In this document: positions 1 through 7,791 of the stretch, piece by piece
Numbering within the stretch: position 1 is the stretch's first letter
How the letters are laid out: every line of letters begins with the position of its first letter
NCBI RefSeq assembly: GCF_034111725.1
Contig: NZ_JAWUWR010000050.1
Coordinates: 1 to 34,564 of the forward strand
Direction: 5' to 3'
Source: Thalassolituus sp034111725
GTDB lineage: Bacteria > Pseudomonadota > Gammaproteobacteria > Pseudomonadales > Oceanobacteraceae
DNA: 34,564 bases
Position numbers and translations under genes: made by a program
Notes under the pieces: model-generated
The model's database searches: none
What the model was told of the DNA's origin: nothing
What the model saw: the letters and a program-made list of their open reading frames with translations, nothing else

Positions 1-1271
1 GTTAAGGCGCGCACAAGAGCAACACCCCCACCCGCAACAACGCCTTCTTCAACCGCTGCGCGAGTCGCATTCAATGCATCGTCAACACGATCTTTTTTCT
101 CTTTCATTTCGACTTCAGAACCGGCACCCACTTTGATAACGGCAACGCCGCCAGCAAGCTTAGCCACACGCTCTTGCAGTTTTTCTTTGTCGTAATCAGA
201 CGTCGATGCTTCCATCTCGGCACGGATTTGTTCAACACGACCTTTAACGTCTTGCTCAGTACCAGCACCGTCAACAATGACTGTATTTTCTTTACTGATA
301 ACCACTTTCTTGGCAGTACCTAGCATATCGATAGTAGTCGTTTCTAAAGACATACCCACTTCTTCAGAAATAACCTGACCGCGTGTTAGTACCGCGATGT
401 CTTGCAACATAGCTTTACGACGATCGCCAAAACCAGGTGCTTTAACCGCGGCTACTTTGAACGTGCCACGTAGGTTGTTAACAACCAAGGTTGCCAAGGC
501 TTGACCTTCAACATCTTCTGCAACGATCAATAGAGGACGACCTGACTTAGCAACGGCCTCCAATACTGGAATCAGTTCTTGTAGGTTATCAATCTTTTTA
601 TCAACCAATAGAATTACTGGGTTTTCTAACTCAGCAACCATTTTTTCTTGGTTGTTAATAAAGTACGGAGACAAGAAACCACGGTCGAACTGCATGCCTT
701 CAACCACTTCTAGCTCGTCGTTTAAGCCTTTACCTTCTTCAACCGTGATAACGCCTTCAGTGCCTACTTTAGCCATCGCTTCAGCAATCATCTGACCCAC
801 GGTTTCATCTGAGTTAGCAGAGATAGTACCTACTTGAGCAATCGCTTTTGAATCAGTACAAGGCTGAGCTTGTGCTTTCAATGCTTCCACAACCGCAGCA
901 GTCGCTTTATCAATACCGCGCTTCAAATCCATTGGGTTCATGCCCGCTGCAACTGACTTCAAGCCTTCGTTAACAATGGCTTGAGCTAATACAGTTGCAG
1001 TAGTGGTACCGTCACCGGCTTGATCGTTTGCTTGGGAAGCAACTTCCTTCACCATTTGTGCGCCCATGTTTTCGAACTTATCTTCAAGTTCGATTTCACG
1101 CGCAACCGACACACCGTCTTTAGTGATGGTTGGTGAACCAAATGACTTGTCTAAAACAACGTTACGACCTTTAGGGCCCAAAGTTACTTTTACTGCGTTA
1201 GCAAGAATGTTTACGCCGTTCAGCATTGCTGAGCGCGCTTCATTACCGAATTTTACTTCTTTAGCTGCCAT
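1..1271 (-). CDS. groEL: Chaperonin GroEL, 60 kDa subunit (3' end outside window)
   Basis: GroEL forms the double-ring ATP-driven folding chamber of the cytoplasm and works with GroES. The frame from ATG at 1271 reads MAAKEVKFGNEARSAML and continues with the family's ATP-site segment GDGTTTATVLAQ. The equatorial, intermediate and apical regions follow without interruption. About 423 codons are present of a usual ~548, so the last quarter lies beyond position 1. An AAGGAA ribosome site sits about 8 bases before the ATG. It lies 53 bases after groES on the same strand with no promoter or terminator between them, so the two form one operon driven by the heat-shock promoter at 1723-1748. Identity is certain from the sequence; nothing is unusual apart from truncation by the window edge. 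Confidence 0.98.
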   Translation of the reverse strand, partial: MAAKEVKFGNEARSAMLNGVNILANAVKVTLGPKGRNVVLDKSFGSPTITKDGVSVAREIELEDKFENMGAQMVKEVASQANDQAGDGTTTATVLAQAIVNEGLKSVAAGMNPMDLKRGIDKATAAVVEALKAQAQPCTDSKAIAQVGTISANSDETVGQMIAEAMAKVGTEGVITVEEGKGLNDELEVVEGMQFDRGFLSPYFINNQEKMVAELENPVILLVDKKIDNLQELIPVLEAVAKSGRPLLIVAEDVEGQALATLVVNNLRGTFKVAAVKAPGFGDRRKAMLQDIAVLTRGQVISEEVGMSLETTTIDMLGTAKKVVISKENTVIVDGAGTEQDVKGRVEQIRAEMEASTSDYDKEKLQERVAKLAGGVAVIKVGAGSEVEMKEKKDRVDDALNATRAAVEEGVVAGGGVALVRAL

Positions 1272-1324
1272 GAAAAATGTTCCTTCAAAATTAAGTTAGA
1301 TGAATGAATCAAAGCTGATGAAAA

Positions 1325-1618
1325 TTACGCTTCGATTACGCCGTAGATGTCGCTCTCGTTAAGAATCAACAATTCTTCACCACCAATTTTGATAGTGTTA
1401 GAACCTGAGTACTTACCGAAGACAACGGTGTCACCCACTTTCACAGCGAGTGCTTGAACATCGCCGTTCGTCAAAACGCGGCCAGTACCGACAGCAACCA
1501 CTTCACCCTGATTAGGCTTTTCAGCCGCAGCACCTGGCAACAGGATACCGCCAGCAGTAGTTTGCTCTTCTTCCTTGCGACGAACCACGACGCGATCGTG
1601 TAAAGGACGGATTTTCAT
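1325..1618 (-). CDS. groES: Co-chaperonin GroES, 10 kDa
   Basis: This is the 97-residue lid of the GroEL chamber. The protein begins MKIRPLHDRVVVRRKEEE and contains the mobile-loop segment TTAGGILLPG (about residues 18-27), which contacts GroEL. It ends NESDIYGVIEA. A longer frame runs upstream to 1675, but the start at 1618 is preceded by a good GGAGAG ribosome site and gives the normal length and N-terminus. It is the first gene of the groES-groEL operon, about 100 bases downstream of a sigma-32 type promoter. Gene order fxsA-groES-groEL is also seen in Escherichia coli. Confidence 0.98.
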   Translation of the reverse strand: MKIRPLHDRVVVRRKEEEQTTAGGILLPGAAAEKPNQGEVVAVGTGRVLTNGDVQALAVKVGDTVVFGKYSGSNTIKIGGEELLILNESDIYGVIEA

Positions 1619-1722
1619 TTGAAGGTCTCTCCAATGTAAAAGCATGTTTTTGCTGATGATAGAAGCAAGTATCAAAGGGGTAATTCCGACATTGAGCCTT
1701 GCTTCAAACTGTGTGATGTCTT

Positions 1723-1748
1723 TATTGGGGTGCAGAATCTGATTTCAA
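1723..1748 (-). promoter_or_regulatory. Heat-shock (sigma-32) promoter of groESL
   Basis: On the minus strand GTTGAAA (1749-1743) is followed by CCCCAATA (1730-1723). Thirteen bases separate GTTGAA from CCCC. This matches the RpoH pattern (CTTGAAA, 11-15 bases, CCCCATnT). The site lies between the fxsA stop and groES, so groESL can be transcribed separately from fxsA. I see no CIRCE inverted repeat, which agrees with sigma-32 rather than HrcA control. Confidence 0.75.
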
Positions 1749-1776
1749 CACCCTAGGCGTAAAAAAATTGCTTTAT

Positions 1777-2253
1777 TTAGTCTTCGCGGCGGTACTCGCC
1801 ATCAATAATGTCGTGACCACCTTGATCGCGGTGAACACGAGGATCAGCAGGATTGATCGGGCGCTCAAATGGACTGCCGCCATTCATGCTGCCCATGGCC
1901 ATGGTAGGCTTAAAACGTTTCAACACGGAACCAGCAAGACGACCACGCAATGTCGGCACCAACAACATAAAGCCGCAAGCATCAGTAATCAAACCAGGGG
2001 TCAGCAGCAAGGCTCCAGCCAAGGCTAATAAAAATCCTTCGGCTAACTCTTTTGCCGGCAAGCCTCCGTCCTGCAATTTTTGACTAGCTCGCATCAGGGT
2101 AGATAGCCCTTGCACGCGCAGAATACTGACGCCAATCGTCGCCGTCAGCAGAATAAGTGCGAAGGTCCATAAAATGCCAATATAACTGCCAACCTTGATT
2201 AACACGGCTAGCTCGGCAAGAGGAACGATAATAAATATAAAGAGAAGTGGCAC
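1777..2253 (-). CDS. fxsA: FxsA family membrane protein
   Basis: This is a 158-residue inner-membrane protein of the FxsA family. In E. coli overexpression of FxsA relieves exclusion of phage T7 by the F plasmid; its normal role is not known. The sequence starts MPLLFIFIIVPLAELAVLI. It has hydrophobic segments at roughly residues 2-18, 24-46 and 73-100, with the LLLTPGLITDACGFMLL stretch typical of the family. The C-terminal 50 residues are polar and probably cytoplasmic. Translation begins at GTG 2253, supported by a perfect AGGAGG four bases upstream. It lies directly upstream of groESL, as in E. coli, and has its own possible heat-shock promoter at 2321-2349. Confidence 0.92.
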   Translation of the reverse strand: MPLLFIFIIVPLAELAVLIKVGSYIGILWTFALILLTATIGVSILRVQGLSTLMRASQKLQDGGLPAKELAEGFLLALAGALLLTPGLITDACGFMLLVPTLRGRLAGSVLKRFKPTMAMGSMNGGSPFERPINPADPRVHRDQGGHDIIDGEYRRED

Positions 2254-2590
2254 AAGGCCTCCTAATTAACTCAATGGAGTCACGGGTCGCCGATGAAAAG
2301 GGGACGCCAATGTAAGTCTTTATTTGGGGGCAAATTATGGCAATACAAGGCGCATTGACTTCCACGGCCAAAAACATACATATTCGGCCATGAAAAACAC
2401 AAATAAGGTAGTTTTAGGCCAACGCAAAAGCAGTTTGTCCCTCGATGACCTGTTCAAAAAGCGCACAGAACGGGATAGTTCATATTAAGACTTATTAAGC
2501 CAAACAGAACAAAACGGCTTAAACTATTTCAGCCCAGTCCCTACTCCAAATTTGTAAGGCTGATGTTGTTTGTTTATTGAGGATTTCCCC
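2254..2590. other. Divergent intergenic region fxsA / monooxygenase 1
   Basis: The 337 bases between the fxsA and monooxygenase starts hold the putative fxsA heat-shock promoter. A ribosome site (GAGGA, 2578-2582) lies before the monooxygenase ATG. I could not recognise a convincing sigma-70 promoter or operator for the monooxygenase, and I see no coding frame with plausible start and composition. Confidence 0.5.
2321..2349 (-). promoter_or_regulatory. Possible heat-shock (sigma-32) promoter of fxsA
   Basis: Minus strand CTTGTA (2349-2344), 13 bases, then CCCCCAAATA (2330-2321). The -35 box is one base off CTTGAA and the spacing is the same as in the groES promoter 600 bases downstream. It is weaker than that site and the call is an inference. 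Confidence 0.45.
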
Positions 2591-4087
2591 ATGTCTATTG
2601 AACACTTCGATGTATTGATCATAGGTGCAGGTTTGTCTGGTATTGGTACCGCTTGCCACCTTAGTCAAAAGTGTCCGAATAAAACTTACGCAATATTAGA
2701 AGGCCGCGATGCCATCGGCGGCACTTGGGATTTATTCCGCTATCCTGGTATCCGCTCTGATTCTGATATGTTCACCTTGGGCTATAACTTTAAGCCTTGG
2801 ACCTCGAGCAAGGGTATTGCCGCCGGAGGCGATATCTGCATCTACATTCGTGAAGCCGCTGAAGAAAACTACGTGACGTCCCATGTACGTTATAGCCATT
2901 CCGTTAAAAAGGTAAACTGGGACAGCAACACCGCACGTTGGATCGTCGATGTTGAACTATCCAATACCGGTGAATGCCGTCAATACAGTGCAGGTTTCGT
3001 CGTTAGCTGTACTGGTTATTATGATTATGAAAAAGGATTTACACCTGAATTCGCCGGACGCGACGACTTTAAAGGCCAAGTTATTCATCCACAACATTGG
3101 CCAGAAAATCTAGACTACGCTGGCAAAAAAGTGGTCGTCATTGGTAGCGGTGCAACCGCTGTTACATTGATCCCATCAATGGCGCGCGCTGTAGAAAAAA
3201 TCACTATGCTGCAACGCTCACCTAGCTATATTTTGCCAGTACCTGCAGAAGATAATTTTGCTGTCAGCTTGCGCAAATACCTGCCAGAAACTTGGGTATA
3301 TAGCATTATTCGCAGCCGCAACGTATTGCTTTCAATGGCTTTCTTTAATTATTGCAAGCGCTTCCCTGAGCGTGCACGAAAATTCATCTATGGCTTCAAT
3401 AAAAAAATGTTGCCTGAAGATTTCGACATGAGCCATTTCACCCCAAAATATGCTCCTTGGGATCAGCGTTTATGTGCCGTACCTGGCGGAGATTTGTATA
3501 AATCTATTAGCAAAGGTAAAGCCGATGTCGTCACAGATAGCATTGACCGTTTTACCGAGAATGGGATTTTACTGAAATCTGGCAAAGAATTAACAGCCGA
3601 TATTATTATCACCGCGACGGGTTTGAACGTAAAAATGTTTGGCGGTATTAAGTTAACCCTCGATAACAAAGATTTTAACTTCACCGATAAAATGAGCTAT
3701 CGCGGCGTGCTGTTCGAAGGCATCCCTAATATGGCCATGGTATTTGGCTACACCAACTCGTCATGGACATTAAAATCCGATCTGATTGGTGATTGGGTTT
3801 GTCGTTTGCTCAAGCACATGGATAAAACCGGTAAAAAACAGGTTATTCCTGTGAATACTGATAGCACGATTGGACGGTTATCATTTATCGACATGAGTTC
3901 GGGTTATATTGCCCGTGTTAAAGATCAATTACCGCAACAAGGAACCAAAGGCCCGTGGAAGTTAAACCAAAACTTCTTTAAAGACTTTGCTTCGCTTAAG
4001 TTAAGCCGCCTGAATGCAAAAGAACTGCAATACTCTAACCCGCAAGAAAACAAAGTGGACTGCAAGACCGAGGCTCAAACCGCTTGA
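2591..4087 (+). CDS. Flavin-binding monooxygenase, Baeyer-Villiger type, AlmA/EthA-like (copy 1)
   Basis: This 498-residue FAD/NADPH monooxygenase should insert one oxygen atom from O2 into a ketone or similar hydrophobic substrate. Relatives include mycobacterial EthA and AlmA, which is linked to long-chain alkane use in Acinetobacter and Alcanivorax. Visible motifs are the FAD-binding GAGLSG at residues 12-17, GGTWDLFRYPG at 43-53, the Baeyer-Villiger fingerprint FKGQVIHPQHWP at 160-171, and the NADPH-binding GSGATA at 185-190. I chose the ATG at 2591 because it follows GAGGA by eight bases and aligns exactly with the second copy at 12706; a frame extension to 2570 is possible but unsupported. 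It is a single-gene unit ending at the terminator at 4113-4141. Substrate cannot be told from sequence. Confidence 0.9.
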   Translation: MSIEHFDVLIIGAGLSGIGTACHLSQKCPNKTYAILEGRDAIGGTWDLFRYPGIRSDSDMFTLGYNFKPWTSSKGIAAGGDICIYIREAAEENYVTSHVRYSHSVKKVNWDSNTARWIVDVELSNTGECRQYSAGFVVSCTGYYDYEKGFTPEFAGRDDFKGQVIHPQHWPENLDYAGKKVVVIGSGATAVTLIPSMARAVEKITMLQRSPSYILPVPAEDNFAVSLRKYLPETWVYSIIRSRNVLLSMAFFNYCKRFPERARKFIYGFNKKMLPEDFDMSHFTPKYAPWDQRLCAVPGGDLYKSISKGKADVVTDSIDRFTENGILLKSGKELTADIIITATGLNVKMFGGIKLTLDNKDFNFTDKMSYRGVLFEGIPNMAMVFGYTNSSWTLKSDLIGDWVCRLLKHMDKTGKKQVIPVNTDSTIGRLSFIDMSSGYIARVKDQLPQQGTKGPWKLNQNFFKDFASLKLSRLNAKELQYSNPQENKVDCKTEAQTA

Positions 4088-4112
4088 TACTCTAAACCCT
4101 ACTTGCACCACA

Positions 4113-4141
4113 AAAGCACTCACCATTGAGCGCTTTTTTTA
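4113..4141 (+). terminator. Rho-independent terminator of monooxygenase 1
   Basis: A ten-base-pair stem (4113-4122 with 4127-4136, one A/C mismatch) and a four-base loop are followed directly by a run of T. It begins 26 bases after the stop codon. Confidence 0.85.
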
Positions 4142-4270
4142 TTACCTGCGATAAAACTTGTTGACCCTAAAGATATTGCTAAAGAAAAAGCCGATGAAGA
4201 ACGCACTGCTATGCAAGCGGAAATTGAAGCGGGTGTTGCTGACTTAGCTGCTGACATCAAAATGAATTAA
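4130..4270 (+). pseudogene. Possible C-terminal remnant of an unidentified gene
   Basis: Between the two terminators is an open frame of 46 codons ending in TAA at 4268-4270. From 4157 it reads LVDPKDIAKEKADEER, then a charged amphipathic stretch ending ADIKMN. The composition (many Glu, Lys, Ala, Asp; GAA and GCT codons) looks like real protein sequence. There is no start codon until ATG 4211 and no ribosome site, so it looks like the tail of a gene whose front was lost, perhaps when the monooxygenase gene was inserted or duplicated. I do not recognise the family. Chance is possible at this length. Confidence 0.35.
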
Positions 4271-4299
4271 GCATCACAAGCAAGACCGCTAGAAACGAA

Positions 4300-4327
4300 A
4301 AAGCCCGGTACCAAAATACTGGGCTTT
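4300..4327. terminator. Terminator, likely bidirectional, after the fad-like operon
   Basis: An eleven-base-pair stem, 4300-4310 (AAAGCCCGGTA) with 4317-4327 (TACTGGGCTTT), has one G-T pair and a six-base loop. On the minus strand it is followed by CTTTTTC, fitting termination of the beta-oxidation operon that ends at 4382. Confidence 0.75.
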
Positions 4328-4381
4328 GTTTCATCATCCACTAGAATCAGGGAAATCCTAGCAGACTCAGAACCTTCGAGA

Positions 4382-6529
4382 TCAATAGAACGACGAACCT
4401 GCTGCCGCTTTCTCAATCACATTGGCAGGTAAGCGATAACGTTCGCCAACGGCATCCGCTAACTCATTCGCTTCGGCAATAAAGCGATCCATGCCAATGA
4501 TTGTTTCTACGTATGAAATCGTACCGCCAGTATGAGGGGCAAACCCCCAACCAAAAATAGACCCGATATCAACTTCATGGGCACGAGTAATCACACCCTC
4601 AGAGACACAACGCAAGGTTTCTACCGCTTGAACATGCAGTAAACGCTTTACCACATAATCCGCATCAGGCTGTGTAACGGCCAGAGGGAAGCGCACCGCT
4701 AAACCGCTCCACAGCATTTTTTTCGCTGTTTTATCATTGGTAGCCGGATAATCATAAAAGCCTTTACCTGTCCGTTTACCAATACGGTCAGCCTCTTCGA
4801 CCATATATTTAACGACTTCATCGGCAGGATGAGCAACATAAGCATCGCCCAAATCTTTGCGCGTTTGAGTACCAATGCGGTTCATTAACTCTAAAGTGAC
4901 TTCGTCGCTTAGCGCTAATGGGCCAACCGGCATACCGGCTTTTTTACCCGCATTTTCAATCAATGCTGGGGCCACACCCTCTTTCAATAACGCCATGCCT
5001 TCCATCACATAGGTACTCAAGACACGCGAGGGGTAAAAGCCACGACTGTCGTTCACAACGATTGGGGTTTTACGCAATTGCTGCACGTAATCCAATGCCC
5101 AAGCTAAAGTATGCTGCGATGTTTGTTCGCCCATAATAATTTCGACAAGCGGCATTTTATCCACCGGCGAGAAGAAATGTAGGCCAATAAATTGCTCTGG
5201 TCGCTGACTCACTTGCGCTAAACCAGTAATCGGCAAAGTCGAAGTATTTGAGGCGAAAATGGCATCGCTACCAATTACGGCTTCGGCCTTAGCTGTGACA
5301 TCGGCTTTAATCGTACGATCTTCAAACACCGCTTCAATCAGTAGGTCGCAACCGGCAAGATCATTAAAATCCGTTGTTGCGAGAATTCGGCCTAATTGTG
5401 CATCAGCCTTTTCTTGGGTCATTTTGCCGCGTGTTACACGCTTCTTTAAAATGCCTTCAGAATAGGCTTTACCGCGATCAGCTGCTTCTTGCTTAGTATC
5501 AAGCAATACCACATCCATACCACTCAGCGTTGATGAGTAAGCGATACCAGCGCCCATCATGCCAGAACCTAGAATCCCGACTTTCTTAAACTGCTTTTTC
5601 TCAACGTCTTTTGGACGATTTTTCAGTTTATTCGCGTCTTGTAATGCGACAAAGAAAGTACGAATCATAGCTTTCGCCTGATCGCTTAATAGCAATTCGG
5701 TGAAGTATTTCGCTTCAATTTCTAAAGCGGCATCAATCGGCAATTGGCAACCTTCAAATAAGGTTTGCAGAATCGCCTGTGGCGCAAGGTAATTACCTTG
5801 AGTCTTTTTGCGCAACATTGCCTCCGCACCCATAAATGCCTGTGCGGCTTTAGCCGATTGCACTTCACCACCGGGTAAGCGAAATTTTTTATCATCCCAA
5901 GGCTGTATAGCTTTAGGGTTATTTAGTGCCCATTCTTTCGCTGCACTGATCAGCTGATCTGCAGGAACAACGGCATGAATCAAACCGGCAGCTAAGGCTT
6001 CAGCAGGCTTAGCTTGCGTGGCTTGTAACAACCACGGCATCGCTGCTTGAATACCTAATAAACGCGCCAAGCGCTGTGTACCACCGCCACCCGGCAGTAA
6101 ACCCAAATTCACTTCAGGAAAACCGAAACGAGCTTTACTGTTATCTGCTGCGATGCGCTGATGGCACGCTAGAGCGATCTCCATACCACCGCCTAACGCT
6201 GTACCATTTAAAGCAGCAACAACCGGCTTACCGGCAGTTTCCATGCGGCGCATTAACACATGCAATTTACGGATAAAGCCCATAATCGTAGCTGGATCTT
6301 GTGGCATAGTTTGAATTTCATGCAGGTTAGCCCCAACAATAAAATCGCTCTTGCCAGATGTCAGAACAATGCCTTTTACCGCATCGTTAACCAACAAGCT
6401 TTCCAGCACTTCAGCAAAGGCAGCCACTGCCGCTTGCGCCAATGAATTCACCGGCGCGCTTTGATCATTCCATGTTAAAACCACGATACCTTGATCGTCG
6501 ATCTCATGAGTAAACATTGTATTCGCCAT
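4382..6529 (-). CDS. FadB/FadJ-like enoyl-CoA hydratase / 3-hydroxyacyl-CoA dehydrogenase
   Basis: This 715-residue bifunctional enzyme hydrates trans-2-enoyl-CoA and oxidises the product to 3-ketoacyl-CoA with NAD. The N-terminal crotonase domain (about 10-200) has SDFIVGANLHEI, GGGME with Glu117, and FPE with Glu139. These are the counterparts of the two catalytic glutamates of E. coli FadB. The NAD-binding domain starts at GSGMMG (about 321-326), and the dehydrogenase His is in GLHFFSP (about 451). The C-terminal dehydrogenase domains follow. The start at 6529 has GGGAGA seven bases upstream. It is the last gene of the operon, 41 bases after the thiolase. Length and both active sites are intact. 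Chain-length preference, and whether it acts as FadB or FadJ, cannot be decided from sequence. Confidence 0.93.
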   Translation of the reverse strand: MANTMFTHEIDDQGIVVLTWNDQSAPVNSLAQAAVAAFAEVLESLLVNDAVKGIVLTSGKSDFIVGANLHEIQTMPQDPATIMGFIRKLHVLMRRMETAGKPVVAALNGTALGGGMEIALACHQRIAADNSKARFGFPEVNLGLLPGGGGTQRLARLLGIQAAMPWLLQATQAKPAEALAAGLIHAVVPADQLISAAKEWALNNPKAIQPWDDKKFRLPGGEVQSAKAAQAFMGAEAMLRKKTQGNYLAPQAILQTLFEGCQLPIDAALEIEAKYFTELLLSDQAKAMIRTFFVALQDANKLKNRPKDVEKKQFKKVGILGSGMMGAGIAYSSTLSGMDVVLLDTKQEAADRGKAYSEGILKKRVTRGKMTQEKADAQLGRILATTDFNDLAGCDLLIEAVFEDRTIKADVTAKAEAVIGSDAIFASNTSTLPITGLAQVSQRPEQFIGLHFFSPVDKMPLVEIIMGEQTSQHTLAWALDYVQQLRKTPIVVNDSRGFYPSRVLSTYVMEGMALLKEGVAPALIENAGKKAGMPVGPLALSDEVTLELMNRIGTQTRKDLGDAYVAHPADEVVKYMVEEADRIGKRTGKGFYDYPATNDKTAKKMLWSGLAVRFPLAVTQPDADYVVKRLLHVQAVETLRCVSEGVITRAHEVDIGSIFGWGFAPHTGGTISYVETIIGMDRFIAEANELADAVGERYRLPANVIEKAAAGSSFY

Positions 6530-6570
6530 CCCGTTTCTCCCGTCGATGGTTTGCAGTCGTTAGCAAAGAA

Positions 6571-7776
6571 TTAAACGCGTTCAATAATCGTTGCTGTACC
6601 CATACCACCACCAACACATAAATTAATCAGTGCAGTGCGTTTATTCGTGCGTTCGAGTTCATCTAGCACTGTACCTAAAATCATGGCACCCGTTGCACCG
6701 AGTGGATGGCCCATCGCAATCGCTCCACCATTCACATTGATACGACTATGGTCGATGCCCATTTCTTTCATAAACAGCATCACAACCGAGGCAAACGCTT
6801 CGTTTAATTCCCACAAGTCGATATCCGAAGCCTGCATACGTGCATTGGCTAATGCTTTACGAGCACTTGGCGCTGGGCCGGTTAACATAATGGTTGGTTC
6901 CGAACCAACAGAAGCCGCTGCAACGATGCGCGCACGTGGAGTTAAACCTAACGCAGCACCCATTTCGCGAGTACCGATTAATACCGCCGAAGCACCGTCA
7001 ACAATACCCGATGAGTTACCGGCATGATGAACGTGATTAATGCGCTCAACCTGTGGATAAACCTGTTGCGCAATGGCGTCGAAACCTAGTCCCCCATGCA
7101 TTTCGAACGATGCATTTAGTTTACCTAAACTCTCGACCGTAGCTCCTGGACGCATATGTTCATCATTATCTAATAAGGTAAAACCAAGCTGATCTTTTAC
7201 TGGTACAACTGATTTAGCGAAAAATCCGTTGTCCCAAGCATGCTTAGCACGGCGCTGAGACTCTACTGCATAGGCATCCACATCTGCGCGCGAAAAACCG
7301 TGCATAGTTGCAATTAAATCAGCGGAAATACCTTGCGGTACAAATGATAATTTATTGGTTACCGATGGATCGGTGTAATACGCACCACCGCCTGACCCCA
7401 TAGGAATACGCGACATACATTCGACGCCGCCACCAATCGTCATCTGCGCTTCGCCTGCTTTAACTTTAGCCGCTGCCATGTTCACGGCTTCTAAGCCCGA
7501 AGCACAAAAACGGCTCACCACTGTACCCGCAACGGTTTGCGCGTAGTCGGCCATCAGTACTGCGGTGCGAGCAATATCAGCCCCTTGTTCCATTACGGGT
7601 TCGACGCAACCCAAAACAACATCATCTAATTTTGATGTATCGAGATCATTACGCTTTTGTAATTCACGCAATAAACCCGACATTAAATTCACAGGGGTTA
7701 CGCTGTGCAAACTACCGTCTTTTTTACCGCGACCACGAGGGGTACGGACGGCATCAAAAATATAGGCTTCAGTCAT
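6571..7776 (-). CDS. Acetyl-CoA acyltransferase (thiolase, FadA/FadI-like)
   Basis: This 401-residue thiolase cleaves 3-ketoacyl-CoA with CoA to give acetyl-CoA (or propionyl-CoA from a 2-methyl substrate) and a shortened acyl-CoA. The catalytic residues are all present: nucleophilic Cys91 in SRFCASGLEAV, His357 in AMGHPLGATGAM and Cys387 in NLCVGGGMG. The start at 7776 has AAGGA just upstream, at rather short spacing. It sits 15 bases after the acyl-CoA dehydrogenase gene and 41 before the FadB-like gene, so the four genes from 10142 to 4382 form one operon. A biosynthetic thiolase is an alternative, but the neighbours argue for degradation. Confidence 0.93.
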   Translation of the reverse strand: MTEAYIFDAVRTPRGRGKKDGSLHSVTPVNLMSGLLRELQKRNDLDTSKLDDVVLGCVEPVMEQGADIARTAVLMADYAQTVAGTVVSRFCASGLEAVNMAAAKVKAGEAQMTIGGGVECMSRIPMGSGGGAYYTDPSVTNKLSFVPQGISADLIATMHGFSRADVDAYAVESQRRAKHAWDNGFFAKSVVPVKDQLGFTLLDNDEHMRPGATVESLGKLNASFEMHGGLGFDAIAQQVYPQVERINHVHHAGNSSGIVDGASAVLIGTREMGAALGLTPRARIVAAASVGSEPTIMLTGPAPSARKALANARMQASDIDLWELNEAFASVVMLFMKEMGIDHSRINVNGGAIAMGHPLGATGAMILGTVLDELERTNKRTALINLCVGGGMGTATIIERV

Positions 7777-7791
7777 GATCCTTACCCTGTG

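Noticed and set aside
1066..1299. Plus-strand open frame across the groEL start
   Set aside because: It is antisense to the conserved groEL N-terminus and has no ribosome site; a shadow frame.
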